From: Psoroptes ovis
Lineage: Eukaryota; Arthropoda; Arachnida; Sarcoptiformes; Psoroptidae
Length of the DNA stretch: 64,000 nucleotides
Direction: 5' to 3'
NCBI GenBank assembly: GCA_002943765.1
Contig: PQWQ01000015.1
Coordinates: forward strand, 868,001-932,000
Under the pieces are notes generated by a model. The model was not told the origin of the DNA. It made no database searches and saw only the letters and a program-made list of their open reading frames with translations. This document shows positions 44,901 to 57,031 of this stretch, piece by piece. Positions within the stretch are counted from its first letter, which is position 1, and every line of letters starts with the position of its first letter. Position numbers and translations under genes: made by a program.

Positions 44901-47900
44901 ATTATCAGCAACAGCACCGACAATCGCATCAATACGATAACAATGCTTATGTACATTCAAGATCATTATCAAATTCTAACAATCTACCTCTTCAAAATAA
45001 TGATAATTCACATCCGTATCCCAATGTGAATGAATCTATCGGTCATCAATTTGAACGAATAAATACCGATCAAAACATTGAAAATCAAAGAACAAATGAG
45101 TTACAGTATTTCTCTCATCAATATAGATCACAGCATCAACAATATCACCAATATACTGAACAAAGACAACATCAACATCAAGAATCACTATTTTCATCAT
45201 TATCAGAAAACAATAATGATTTCAATAATCAAAATTTCAATGCACAGCAATACAATCAACATCTGACATCAATTAATATTAATCAAGATTTATCAAATTT
45301 ACAAATGCCATATTCTATGAACAATAATGATAAAATAATTGGGCGCTGTGAAACCGAAATAATTAAAAATCCATTCGATGATGATGATCATCAATTTTCT
45401 TTACATTCGAAATCATCAAAAAATAATCATCATAATTCATCATTCGCAACGGTTCCACCCTTACGTATTTCATTGACAAATAATGATTTTAAATTTAAAT
45501 GTACACGATTCGTAGAAAAACAGTCAGCAAAACGAAAACGTTTGAAAAATTCATTTAGCGATGAGGATGATTATAATGATGATAATATTAATGATGATGA
45601 TAATAATGATGATGACTATGAATATAGTGCTGATGATTTCGATTATGAAGATTCTAATGAAAGTTCTTATTCAGCCATATCAAGTTTTGATGATGTTTTT
45701 GAATACGATGTTTGTGATGATGATAGTAGTAGTTATGATGGAGAAATATCATTTGTAATTAATAGAAATAAAAAAAGAAAACACCAAAAAAATAATTTAT
45801 CTAATAACAGTCTCGATAAAGCTGATATTTTAAGAATAAACAAGAATAAACAAAAATATACATCGACTGGAAAACCTAAATTCACTGAATCGATTATGAT
45901 GGATTGTTTAAATGCGACATTTAATAATAATAATAATAATATTAATAATGATAGTTTTAATTGCAACGATTCACATGAAAAATTCGATAATCTAGATTTT
46001 TTCGATGATATTAATGAAAAAAATAATAATGATAATGATAATGTGGCCACTGAGAATTTAACAAGAGATACAACGTTTCAAACTGAGAATGTGCCTAAAT
46101 TGCCAAAATTATTATTAAAACGATTAAATTCTAATGATCATGATTTCAAAATCATACAAAATGATAATAATAATAATAATGAAAATAATGAAGAATCAAA
46201 AATTAGTGATTTACTTAATTTCGAAAAATCTGCCATTCATAACAATATTGATTGTGATGATGATTACCAGGATAATAATAAATTTGTCAAATCGATTTCT
46301 GTGAATAACGTCGAAATTATCAATGATGATTATGATATTGTTGTCAATAACAATCAAGAAAAAATTCAAAATACTGAAAATGCTCTTAATGATAATTTAT
46401 TCATCAATAATGAACAATCTCAATTTGATGACAGTAATTCACAAGCAGACAAAAATCCCAATCAAATGTCACCATCAGAATCTGTTATTGATGATCCGTT
46501 ATTTCGTACACCGTCGCCTCCACCCGCATTTGATCATTTATTAATTAATTCTTCATCAACAGCGCCAGCACTTCATATATCATCTGTGGAAACGATATTG
46601 CCAATTAATAGTTTAGATTCAACAAAACTCATTTCAGATAATGAACAATTTTCGGCCATCAATTCGATCATGAATCTTGATGATTTTGATAAAGATAATT
46701 CATCAACACCAGATGTTGATGATATGAATCCATTAATTTCTAATCGATCAAATGCTGTCGATGTTGATAATCAAATTGTTGATGATGCAGTCATCAATAT
46801 TACTAAAAATTCAAGTGATCAAAATGAAGAAGATTCAGCCGATGAAAATCCCAAAGAATCATCTGCAGTAATGATTGATAATCTTAATAAAAATAATTCA
46901 TGCCTCAATGAAAATGATGAGAAAAATGAAAAATTATTCGATGTATCATCGCAAAATAAAATTGATCAAGTCAATACAGTCGAAAATATTGAGTCCACAT
47001 CAAATAATGAATTAAAAAATGAATGTGAAAATCCTGATGAACAAAAACTCTTAGATGCACAATGTATTGATGGAGCGTTGAAACCAAAAATACCCGTTGA
47101 ACCTAAGCAAGATCTTTCGCCGCAGCCTAACAAACAATTTATTCCAAATGATGCATCTGTTAATATTGAGACAGCAAGTAACAAAGATTCGATTTCATCG
47201 CCTACAGTCCAATCAAAAATTTCTTTACAAAAATCGATTGATTCACAATCAAATTCTGCAGAAATTAAGCCTCAAATTTCATATCAATTACCATCCAATA
47301 TTCATCAAAATAATCCTACTTCTATATCGCAACAAACATCATTCATCGGACCAATTCAGCATCCCGTGATCAGAACAATGCAAATTCACAATACAAACCC
47401 GTCAATGATCGCACCCCCAGCACCTCAACAGCAACAACAATCACGATTACCAATGTTCCAACTGCCACCTAATTCTTCTATTCGATTATTCACTCCTTCA
47501 GTCAATCCTCGAATTCAACATCAGCCTGTTCATCAAACATTTCTTTTTCAATCTCCTGGTGGACAACGTTTACCATTTCAAACACAGCCTCAAGCACAAT
47601 TGATGATTCGTAGTCAATTTCCACCTCAACAGCCGCAAATGATTCGCACACAAGTTCCTAACAGTTCCACAATAAATTTTATTCTTCCTGCAAATAATTC
47701 ATGTGGTTATGCGCCTAGACCTGTTCCTCAGCCTCAATTATTCAATCCTCTTGTATCAAACAATGCAATCAACCAACCTATGTTTATTCAGAATGGTCCC
47801 AGATTAATACCAGTGAATCCTGGTCTTATTAATACAGTACGAATGCTAACACCTCGACAGCCTCAATCACTATCATCTCAATCAAATTGTAATGCATTTT

Positions 47901-49606
47901 TAGCAATGGGTCAACCACCACAACAATCAGTTTTTCAACAACAACCGCATCATTTCAATTCTTCACCATTGTTCTTGTCTTCATCAATAATGAATCAAAA
48001 AGTGATGGCTGATACAAAGCAACCAGCAATTTTTATGAACAAATCCTTTTCACAAATTCGTCAGCCACTAACAAAAGATATACTCACAGAAGCAATGCAA
48101 GAAATCAAATTCGATGATGATCAAATGGATAATCAGTTTTTGCAGCAATCTAATTTACAATCGAGAGAGACTGCAGTAGTGGAAGACAAAATACAACCAC
48201 CATCAATCATCCAATCATCGCCACAGGTTTGCATGATTCGTAAAAAAATTTTCAAATTGTTTGATTATTTATTTTTTTCATTTCAGACAATGACAAACGA
48301 TTCTTCATCCGTGATACAGCCAGTTTCAACAACAACTAACACAACAAACCTAGAGTCTCAATCAAATCAAAATGAAGTACAATTAACTAACGATGACCTA
48401 GATCGTCTCTTCAATGATTTAGATTGCAGCACAAATGTTGAACATTTCGATGATTTTGGATTTTTAGACGAAATAAGTCACTCTATCAAGCCAATTAGTG
48501 AGCCCAGTAACATTAATTATGATGAAATCAATGAATCGAATAATGAATCAGAATGCAATCAAATTATTGATATTATTATCGATTCAATAGAATCGAAAGC
48601 AATGGTAGAAGAAATGAAAAAAATCGAGTGTGTTGTCGATGATTTGTTAGAAACAATAGCTATTCAAGATCAAAAAATGGAACTCCCATGTAATAATGTT
48701 AATGATCATGATAATGAACGAATTGATAATGGATCAAAAAAATTAATATCATTGGTTGATTATGATTCCGATGATTCAGCCATCGTTTTCACATTTGATG
48801 ATGAAGATAAACAGCAAAATCCTTTCAAAAAAAGATCAAGCGGAAAACCCAAACAATTGATTGAAGAAAATTCAATGAATAAACAAGCATCATCATCCAG
48901 ACGTCGTTCTTATGAATTTAGTAATGATGAACAAATATCGATTAAATTAATACAAAGGCGTCTTCGTTCATACTCTAGTGATTCAGATCTTCAATCGATA
49001 GATAATGATAAAAATTTTAGTGAAACAATTAATGGCAATATGATAATCAAAGAATATAATAATAAGGATTCGCCAGATCAATTCCCTGAAGAATTTATGC
49101 AATGCACATCATCATTGTCTCCAACATTTTTGGATTCACAAAATGAAGATGAGAAAGAAAAAAGTTCATCAGCATCATCAAATATCAAGACGGTGCAGCA
49201 TCCTGATATAACATCGTCTGTAATTGATGATGATGATGATTTAAGATGTGATTATAAAAAAGGTAATTGCTGTCTGCATCGTCATCATCATCATGTTGTA
49301 CTTCATCATCATTGTGGTGGCTGCTATTTCCATGAAAATAATAAACGTGCCAAAATGGCCACCCAGACTGATCAAAATGATGATGATGATAATTGTGATG
49401 AATGTTGTAAAGAATTATTGTTGGCCAAACGAAAATGTTGTATTAATAATCATCTAATCCCTTCGACAACTGTATCGATAAATGTTAACACTGAAATTTT
49501 ATTGAATTCTAAATTAAAAAATGCAACAACCATAATTCATATAAATTCGAAAAATGATAATGTTGACAGACCAACAATCGACGATGAAGAACAGAACATA
49601 TCATGA
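41936..49606 (+). CDS. Giant Asn/Gln/Ser-rich protein with two AT-hooks, about 2,507 aa
   Basis: I cannot name the family. Exons are 41,936-44,138, 44,226-48,226 and 48,287-49,606; introns are 87 bp (phase 1) and 60 bp (phase 0). The start is supported by an in-frame TGA two codons upstream. Exon 1 (about 734 residues) is disordered, with Asn, Ser, Gln and His runs. Two AT-hooks follow: PRGRPR at about 797-803 and RGRGRPK at about 882-888, the second leading into a Lys/Arg/Gln helix (KTLLREAEKV, then QQKRQRARHLQLQRRRQ). These predict minor-groove binding at AT-rich DNA and a nuclear protein. Basic patches (KRKRLKN) flank a strongly acidic stretch at about 1180-1215. A Pro/Gln-rich region (about 1770-1990) resembles activation domains. 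The C-terminus has a His-run and paired cysteines (NCCLHRHHHH, HHHCGGC, CDECC, KRKCC), a possible metal-binding cluster. The 60-bp intron is stop-free and frame-preserving. No SET, PHD or zinc-finger consensus is seen. Confidence 0.8.
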
Positions 49607-49791
49607 ACCAAATGTGCAATTTTGTTTTGACTTTGAAAATATTGATTTTTTGTTAAATTACTTATTCATCTTTTTTTTGATAATGTTGCTTGCTTACTTA
49701 ACATCAATGTTCTATTTACCGATTCAATTTTATTTTTCATTTTGTTATTTTTTTCATGTATAATTTTTTGTCATTCCAAATTGATCTTGAA

Positions 49792-49797
49792 AATAAA
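49792..49797 (+). terminator. AATAAA signal for the AT-hook gene
   Basis: AATAAA 186 bp past the plus-strand stop at 49,606. Confidence 0.55.
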
Positions 49798-49798
49798 G

Positions 49799-49804
49799 TT
49801 TATT
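49799..49804 (-). terminator. AATAAA signal for the ABCG gene
   Basis: AATAAA on the minus strand, 115 bp past the ABCG stop and almost touching the opposing plus-strand signal. Confidence 0.5.
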
Positions 49805-49918
49805 AATCATATTGAAATTTTATTTGAATTTAAATGGAATGATAACAATTGAATGGATGATTGCGCCTGTTAGATGACCAACTAATGGTCGATTTTCGTT
49901 TTTGTTCACAAAATAAAT

Positions 49919-52707
49919 TCAATTTTTTTCTCGTTTCAAACGATAAAACATGACTAAATAGGTGAAAATTACTAATAATAAATTATGTATGATTAATTGT
50001 AAAATTTCGAAATAATAACCATCATAAGTTTCCGATAGATTCCAGTACTGTAAGACAATCGCACGACGATCCTTTGGATTATTACTGATACCCATGAATG
50101 CAGCTAATTTTTCTTCTTCAGTTAATGATTTATCCATCAATTTTGTTTGATTAAATGTGTTAGCATAAATATCAACTAATGTTGCAATAGAATCAATCCA
50201 TTCTGGTTTCGACTGATTCACCAATTGTATTTGGTGAAATTCGTTTTGTGTTTGAACAACACAACGGTCTAAACCATATGTTGAGATTATCATTGAATTC
50301 AATGCAGGTCTCATAAATGATCCATATGATATCATTGCCATTATGCTACTCATTTGAGAAATCGTTTTAAAATACCCTGAAAAGATTAAGACTGGCACTA
50401 ATACTAGCGAAGAACTGAACACTGCTAGCACGAAATTCCTATAGAAAATCGTTCCAAGAAGAATTCCTAACGAAAAAATGAATCGATCAATATCTTTAAG
50501 ACTCATTTGACATTATGTTAAATGTACCGAGAGTTTGTCCATATAATGTTATCAAACTACATGATAAAATTATCAAATATAATCGATTCCAATGGTCAAA
50601 AATTTGTCCAGTTCCACGATGTACAACGATTGCGAAAGCAGTTGTAGTAGTGATTGTGAATGGCATTACACAAATTATTTTAGCCAAATAATATGACCAA
50701 ATCGAATAGCTATAATTATTGTATTCATGCCGAAATGATTGAATTTCGCTAGGAATCGTTAATGTGAATTCCAATAATGAATTATATAAAGCAACAATGC
50801 AAAGTATCATTAAAAAAGATAAATTTTCATGAACAAGTGCCGAATTCTCTTCCAACATTTCAATCAGATCATTTATTTTTGTATTCCACAATGCATATTT
50901 TGTTGCACATGTCGACACTTCACCGATTCTTTTACCATATAACAAAACTAATAATAATGACAACAATGTCAATGCAGGAATGCGAGTTTTCAAAGTGAAT
51001 ATGCTGCGATAAGTGCAAATGAAACATCTTTTCATGACAAGCCATGTGCAAAGCACAGATGATCTTAAATAATGATTGAAAAAAAAAAATACTAAATGAA
51101 ATAATTGATTCATAAAAAAAATAATTATGAACCTTTGATCACCAATATGAGCACGTTTGACTGCTTCACGCAGTGAATTCATTTCGACTTCATTGAAATC
51201 ATCAGTAAAACGATTGATGTTCATTTTTCTATTATATTCTGTTAGTGTTTGTAAACTTTTTTCACCATAATCTCCGCTAGCGATTTCGAGTATAAAATCA
51301 GAGACGCTAGAGTAAAGAGGACATTGTAAGCCAACCGCGTTCAATGTTTGCATCAAATTATTTGGATGACCTTGATACAATATTGATCCTTTACATGATA
51401 ATATGATTAAATTATCAAACAAGGCAAAAATACGTGCACTAGGTTGATGTATGGTCGCCAAGATTGCTATAGCTTTACGCTATATTAAATATAAGAATCA
51501 TAATGACGACAAATATATTGATTTCAAAAATACATGAAAAAAAATATTTACCCGTTTAGTCAACGATTTAAGATTATTAACAATTTGATAACCGCTTACG
51601 CTATCCACACCTGTAGTTGGTTCATCTAACATCAATATATCTGAGTTGAAAACTAATTCAACGGCAATCGAAACTCTTTTACGCTGTCCATTACTACATC
51701 GTGATACAGCGATATCAGCTATTTCTTTTATATGCAATCTTTTCATGACATTATCGGCCACTTTTTCATGATTTAAATAATATCTTGCTGCATTACGAAT
51801 TTTCGATGCAAATAATAATGTTTCGAAAACTGTCAATGCTTCGTGTAAATGATCAAATTGTTCAACAAAACCGATACGAATCGAATTCAGGCCATTGACT
51901 AGTATATCTCCGCTATTCTCTTTACGGATATGTATTGGCAAGAACCCAGCAATACAATTCAATAGTACAGTTTTACCTTAACCGGATGGGCCCATAATGC
52001 CTGTGACTTCTCCACTGCGAAACATTCCGCTGATATCATTCAAAATGGCTCGCCTTGTCCCTTTTTTTGTTCGCTTCATTTTTATTCCATCAATAGGATC
52101 AACGTTTGTATCAGCAATCACTTTCGGTGGATAATAAACAACATTGCGCCATATGATTTCAAATGCTCCGGATAATAAATCTTTTGATGGTGGTGCCATA
52201 TTTATTGATGGAATTTTCATTAATAAATCGCTAGATGGTATAGATGTTGAACTTTTATCATTATCATCGGATGATAAATTTTCTTTATCTGATGAATTTA
52301 ACGAATTTGGTTCTGATGCTTTTGTATCGATCTTGTTATTCATAGGTTGGGAATAAGATGGTCGGGATGGTGTTTCATCAGTATTCTGTACACTAATATC
52401 ACCAGTTTTAGTATTGCGTCTCATTTGATGTTTTTTTCGCATTTTCGATGTTTTATTCGTAAACTTTTTAAAATTTTCCATTGAATTTTGAAATGATTTT
52501 GAAGAAATTTTTCTCGATGGAGTCTTTATTTTTGGTAATGATATATTTTTGAATGATTGCAATCTTGAAAAATTCAAATATTTAACTGAATTGCCAGCTT
52601 GATCATTTGAATTATTGTTATGAATGACTGACGAATCTGAAATTGAGAAAAAAATAGTTTTTTTGGATAATTATTGCCATAATTAATAAGGAATAATCAC
52701 CTTCCAT
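49919..52707 (-). CDS. ABCG-subfamily half-transporter with an in-frame TAA in the P-loop
   Basis: White/ABCG type, closest in feel to ABCG1/ABCG4, which move sterols and other lipids as dimers. The five-exon model is 52,707-52,701 (ATGGAAG only), 52,636-51,552, 51,479-51,133, 51,063-50,528 and 50,466-49,919; introns are 61-72 bp and phases agree (840 codons). About 150 disordered residues precede the nucleotide-binding domain: FEIIWRNVVYYPP, Walker A, Q-loop region FVEQFDHLHEALTVFETL, signature CSNGQRKRVSIAVEL, Walker B DILMLDEPTTGVDS and H-loop ATIHQPSARIF. The transmembrane half follows, with about six helices (AQSLG-like YGQTLG, VPVLIFSGYF). Walker A reads GPSG-stop-GKT: TAA at 51,978-51,980 replaces the usual Ser/Ala codon, one change from TCA. 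The signature is CSNGQ instead of LSGGQ. Apart from the TAA I see no break, so this is a very young pseudogene, a null allele, a readthrough or editing case, or a sequence error. The tiny first exon is the least certain part. Confidence 0.82.
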
Positions 52708-53153
52708 GTTTAAAATTATAAATGTGATCCACTATGTTTATTAGTTTTATTTTTATCTCAATGAAATTGAAATTAAAATACATTTTTAAAAAATCGAAAA
52801 TTTTTATTATGTGATATACTAAGAAAAAACATTAAATTTATGTTGCCATTGGTGATTTTTAAAAATTAATTGTCATGATAAATGTTGTCGTATTTTCTCA
52901 TGACGATTTTCTTAGAATTTGAATTTTTGAATTCATAATTCGAACTTGAAATACCACAGTTACGATCAATTCGTCATGTTCGAGGAAAAAATCATAATGT
53001 TTCATAAATGTTTATTTTTGTTTGAAAAAAAACATTAAATGGAATTGAATAATTATTGATTCTGATAGCTTGACGAATTTCAACAAAATCATTTATCATT
53101 GGTTTTGCGCTCGAATGTTCGAAGAAACAAATAAACAATAAGAATTGATCAAA
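52708..53153. other. Spacer between the ABCG gene and the receptor pair
   Basis: AT-rich. It holds the ABCG 5' flank and the 3' flank of the first receptor-like gene; minus-strand AATAAA-type signals lie near 52,745 and 53,010. No other gene is seen. Confidence 0.45.
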
Positions 53154-54686
53154 TTAAAGATTTGATCGATAAAAACTCTGTAAACGAGTGAGAATAAAGA
53201 TGAGAATGCCAATATATATCAATATCATCTGTCAGAGAGAAAATTATATTTAAGACAATAACCACTTAATTTTCGAATAAAAATTAATAAATACCTGAAA
53301 AATTAATCGATTTGTCATTGCACCGATGATTGCGATTGTGTGAACATAATTCGGGCCATACAACAAACGATGATGCCAATCACTAAGTTTAATTTTCAAT
53401 CGCAAATCAGTTAGATTGGAAATTAAATTGGGAAGAAATTTTTTCGGATAATGATAAACATTATGAGAATTTGACAACATTAAAGAATATGATATCAGAC
53501 AAATTGTTTGTATGATTGTGATATAAAAGATTGTAAATTTATCCAAAAAAGTAACATGATGGTCACGTAATATGATGATACATAATACATTAAGTGGCAA
53601 GTTGATTACGTATAAACCTAAAAAAATTTTTGGCCAGAATTTTTCATATATTTTCATAGTAAATTTTAAAATTTTCAAATGATCATAATGTATCTTTTTC
53701 ATATGCGATTGTAATTTCATCAATATTTGTTTATCTTTGAATTTTTTTATATAATTGAATATAGTTGTGATGTTTTGCAATTTTGTATTCAATTTTTTAA
53801 TTGAATAAATATTTATCAACCGATAAATAAAAACATGTACAGAAACAAGCAAAAATGCAGCCTGTATTGATGATATTATAGTTGCTATCGATACCGACCC
53901 ATCAATCAAAACCCATAAATGGTATAAATAATTTTCAACATTTTTAAATGCTATCACTCGTATATAAAAATAGATCCAAAATAATAACCAAATCGGTGAT
54001 AGATTTATATACGCGAATTGAGAAATTTTATTAGCCATTAATAAATATAATACTAATCGTGAGCGACTATCTATTGATAATTCTGGCAAACATTTTAATC
54101 GATATTGACTGAATTTAATTTTATCGATATTATCTGAATTTAACAAAAATTTTATGTAAATGATTTTCTTTGAGCACCAATCATATAATCGATGAAAACA
54201 TGAATTGAAAAATATTTTATATAAAAATGTATTCTTATTCAATGACAATAGTCGATTATATTTTTTCATCAATAATCTTTTTTGCTTGGATTTGGGTATT
54301 AAACATTTATTGAAATTATCCGTATTTGTGACAATTAATTCATAAAAATATTTGATCATCACATCTTTTTGTTCATGATGCTTTATGAAAAACGAATATT
54401 TTGGGAAAAAACATGCAATTGCAAACAATTCCAATATTAGTAAATAATGAATCGATAATCGTGGATTCATTTGATAATAAAATATAGTATATGATTCATA
54501 TTGCCAAAATTTAAACGATTCTGAATCAATAACAAAACTTATCATGCCGAAAAAAACACGTATTATGATTATTACCAATGATGATGTTTCCAAGTAATGT
54601 TCAAAGCAATATGAAAATTTTTTACGATTTTCTACAATATCTTTCATCATTAAATATGTTTGTTGATCAAAATTTCTGAGATACAT
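53154..54686 (-). CDS. Multi-pass chemoreceptor-like protein A (gustatory-receptor-like)
   Basis: There are two exons: 54,686-53,295 (464 codons) and 53,228-53,154 (24 codons plus TAA), separated by a 66-bp phase-0 intron; 488 residues. Reading on past the donor gives a different short tail. I prefer the spliced form because exon 2 is conserved with paralogue B and completes the last helix (RLIFQ joined to MILIYIGILIFIL). Seven or so hydrophobic segments lie at about 36-55, 78-98, 228-248, 255-290, 348-370, 377-400 and 448-483. No signal peptide is seen. Topology, length, a small last exon and IIGAMTNRLIFQ before the end recall the last-helix region of arthropod gustatory receptors (7tm_7), but the classic TYhhhhhQF motif is not present. 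The gene lies 2.0 kb from paralogue B on the same strand. Family assignment is inference; the gene model is well supported. Confidence 0.75.
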
Positions 54687-55100
54687 TTTTTATTTCTATT
54701 TGAAAAATAAAATGGCATGAAAACATGAAACTTTATCAATGATCGGGATGAATGAATAATGATTAAAAAATGTTTTTCAATCAGATTTGCTCTAAAAATT
54801 GAATACTGCAGAGAAATTTTTCAATTAATGAATAAATGATTTTTTTTTTGTTTGCTTTTTTACACATGTAAATAACATTGAATAGTAAATAAACCTACTA
54901 AACAAACAAACAAGCAGATATCATTAAAATGTTTTGAAAATATTCTTGGGAAATTCAAATTTAAATCAATGAATTTTTGCACAGAAATTCAGCATTTTTT
55001 GCTACTGTAATGTAAAAATATGAAGAAAATTTCATCATTTTCAAACCATTCCAGTGAATAAAAGACTTGATTAATATAAATTATGACAATTTTCATCATT
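54687..55100. other. Upstream region of receptor-like gene A
   Basis: AT-rich flank, closely similar to 56,722-57,031 upstream of gene B, so it is part of the duplicated unit. It probably carries the promoter. No TATA element can be chosen reliably. Confidence 0.5.
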
Positions 55101-55157
55101 TTAAACAGCTTCATTCATCATTGAATATGTTTGTAGATTAAAATTCCTGGGATACAT
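55101..55157 (-). pseudogene. Relic start of a receptor-like gene, fragment 1
   Basis: Eighteen codons and a TAA. The translation MYPRNFNLQTYSMMN resembles the N-terminus of the neighbouring receptors (MYLRNFDQQTYLMMK) and then diverges. It lies 30 bp downstream of gene B's stop and about 470 bp upstream of gene A's ATG. I read it as the decayed 5' end of a lost paralogue. Confidence 0.65.
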
Positions 55158-55186
55158 TTCTTTATCAACAATAAAAATTGATCAAA

Positions 55187-56721
55187 TTAAAGATTGGATC
55201 GATAAAAACTCTGCAAACGAGTGAGAATAAAGATTAAAATGCCAGCATACATCAATATCATCTGTTAGAGAGAATTATGTTTAAAACAATGACCACTTAA
55301 TTTTCTTAAAATTAAAAATGACTAAATACCTGAAGAATTAATCGATTTGTCATTGCACCAATAATTGCAATTGTGTGAACATACTTCGGGCCATACAATA
55401 AACGATGGAGCCAATCATCAAGTTTTATTTTCAACCGTAAATCATTTATATTTGAAATTAAATTGGGAAGAAATTTTTTCGGATAATGATAAACATTATG
55501 AGAATTTGATAACATCAAAGAATATGAGATTAGACAAACTGTTTGTATTAATGTCATATAAAAGACTGAAAATTTATCCAAAAAAGTAACATGATGGTCG
55601 CGTAATATGATGATGCATAATACATTAAGTGGCAAATTGATTACATATAGACCTAAAAAAATTTTTGGCCAAAATTTTTCATATATTTTCATAGTAAATT
55701 TTAAAATTTTTAAATGGTCATAATGTATTTTTTTCACACGCGATCGTAATTTCATCAATATTTGTTGATTGTTGGAATGTATTCCATAATTGAAAATAGT
55801 TGTAACGTTTTGCAACTTTGAATTCAATTTTTTAATTGAATAAATATTTATCAATCGATAAATTAAAACATGGACAGAAGCAAGTAAAAATGAAGCCTGT
55901 ATTAATGCTATTAAAGTTGCTATTGATATCGGCCCATCAATCAAAATCCATAAATGGTATAAATAATTATCAACATTTTTGAATGCTATGACTCTTAAAT
56001 AAAAATAGACACAAAATAATAACCAAATCGGTGATAGATTTAAATGCGCGAATAGAGAAATTTTATTACCCATTAATAAATATAATACTAAACGTGAGCG
56101 ACTATCTGTTGATAATTCTGGCAAACATTTTAATCGATATTGACTGAATTTAATTTTATCGATATTATCTGAATTTAACAAAAATTTTATGTAAATGATT
56201 TTCTTTGAGCACCAATCATATAATCGATGAAAACATGAATTGAAAAATATTTTATATAAAAATGTATCCTTATTCAATGACAATCGCTGATAATATTTTT
56301 TCATCAATAATCTTTTTTGCTTGGATTTTGGTATTAAACATTTATTAAAATTATCGGTATTTGTGACAATTAATTCATAAAAATATTTGATCATCACATC
56401 ATTTTGTTCATGATGTTTTATGAAAAACGAATATTTTGGGAAAAAACATGCCATCGCAAACAATTCGAATATTAGTGAATAATGAATTGATAATCGTGGA
56501 TTCATTTGATGGAAAAATATACCAAATGGTTCATACTGCCAAAATTTGAACCATTCTGAATCAGTAGCAAAACTAATCATGCTGATAAAAACACGTGCTA
56601 TGATTAATACCAATGATGAAATTTCCAAGTAATGTTCAAAGCAATATGAAAATTTTTTCCGATTTTCTACAATATCTTTCATCATCAAATATGTTTGTTG
56701 ATCAAAATTTCTGAAATACAT
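55187..56721 (-). CDS. Multi-pass chemoreceptor-like protein B (paralogue of A)
   Basis: Exon 1 is 56,721-55,330 (464 codons), exon 2 is 55,261-55,187 (24 codons plus TAA), with a 68-bp phase-0 intron; 488 residues, the same exon sizes as A. The two proteins are nearly identical over long blocks (for example FLLNSDNIDKIKFSQYRLKC and DHHVTFLDKF). They differ mainly at about residues 35-70, 220-260 and 305-330, mostly in or near membrane helices and the central loop. Without splicing the frame would end three residues after the donor (VFSHF, stop), whereas A would run further, which supports the spliced tail for both. Function is as for A: a probable chemosensory-type receptor, not proven. The start ATG is followed by MYFRNFDQQTYLMMKDIV. 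No lesion is visible. Confidence 0.75.
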
Positions 56722-57031
56722 TTTTTATTTCTATTTGAAAGAATTGAAATGAAATAAAAAGAAAATATAACTTTATCAATGATCTAAATAAATGAATGAT
56801 AAAAAATGTTTTTCAACCAGATTTGCTCTAAAATTGAATACTGCAGAGAAAATTTTCAAATAATGAATAAATGATTTTTTTTGTTTGCTTTTGTAGATAT
56901 GTAAATAATATTTAGATAGTAAAAAAGTCTTCAATATCATTAAATTTTCTCTACAAAATTTTCTGATGAAATTCAATTTTCAATCAATCTATTTTTGCAC
57001 AAATATTCAACATATTTAGGCGTCTGTAATG
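56722..57031. other. Upstream region of receptor-like gene B
   Basis: Duplicate of the flank upstream of gene A, with small indels. No further gene is seen. Confidence 0.5.

Larger units (their letters stand above)
49607..49918. other. Convergent 3' ends of the AT-hook and ABCG genes
   Basis: Only 312 bp separate the two stop codons, so the 3' untranslated regions of the two opposing genes must share this short interval or overlap. Both carry an AATAAA here. Confidence 0.7.

Noticed and set aside
44442..44972. 176-codon minus-strand frame
   Set aside because: It is the antisense shadow of the AT-hook gene; GAT and CAT repeats keep it open.
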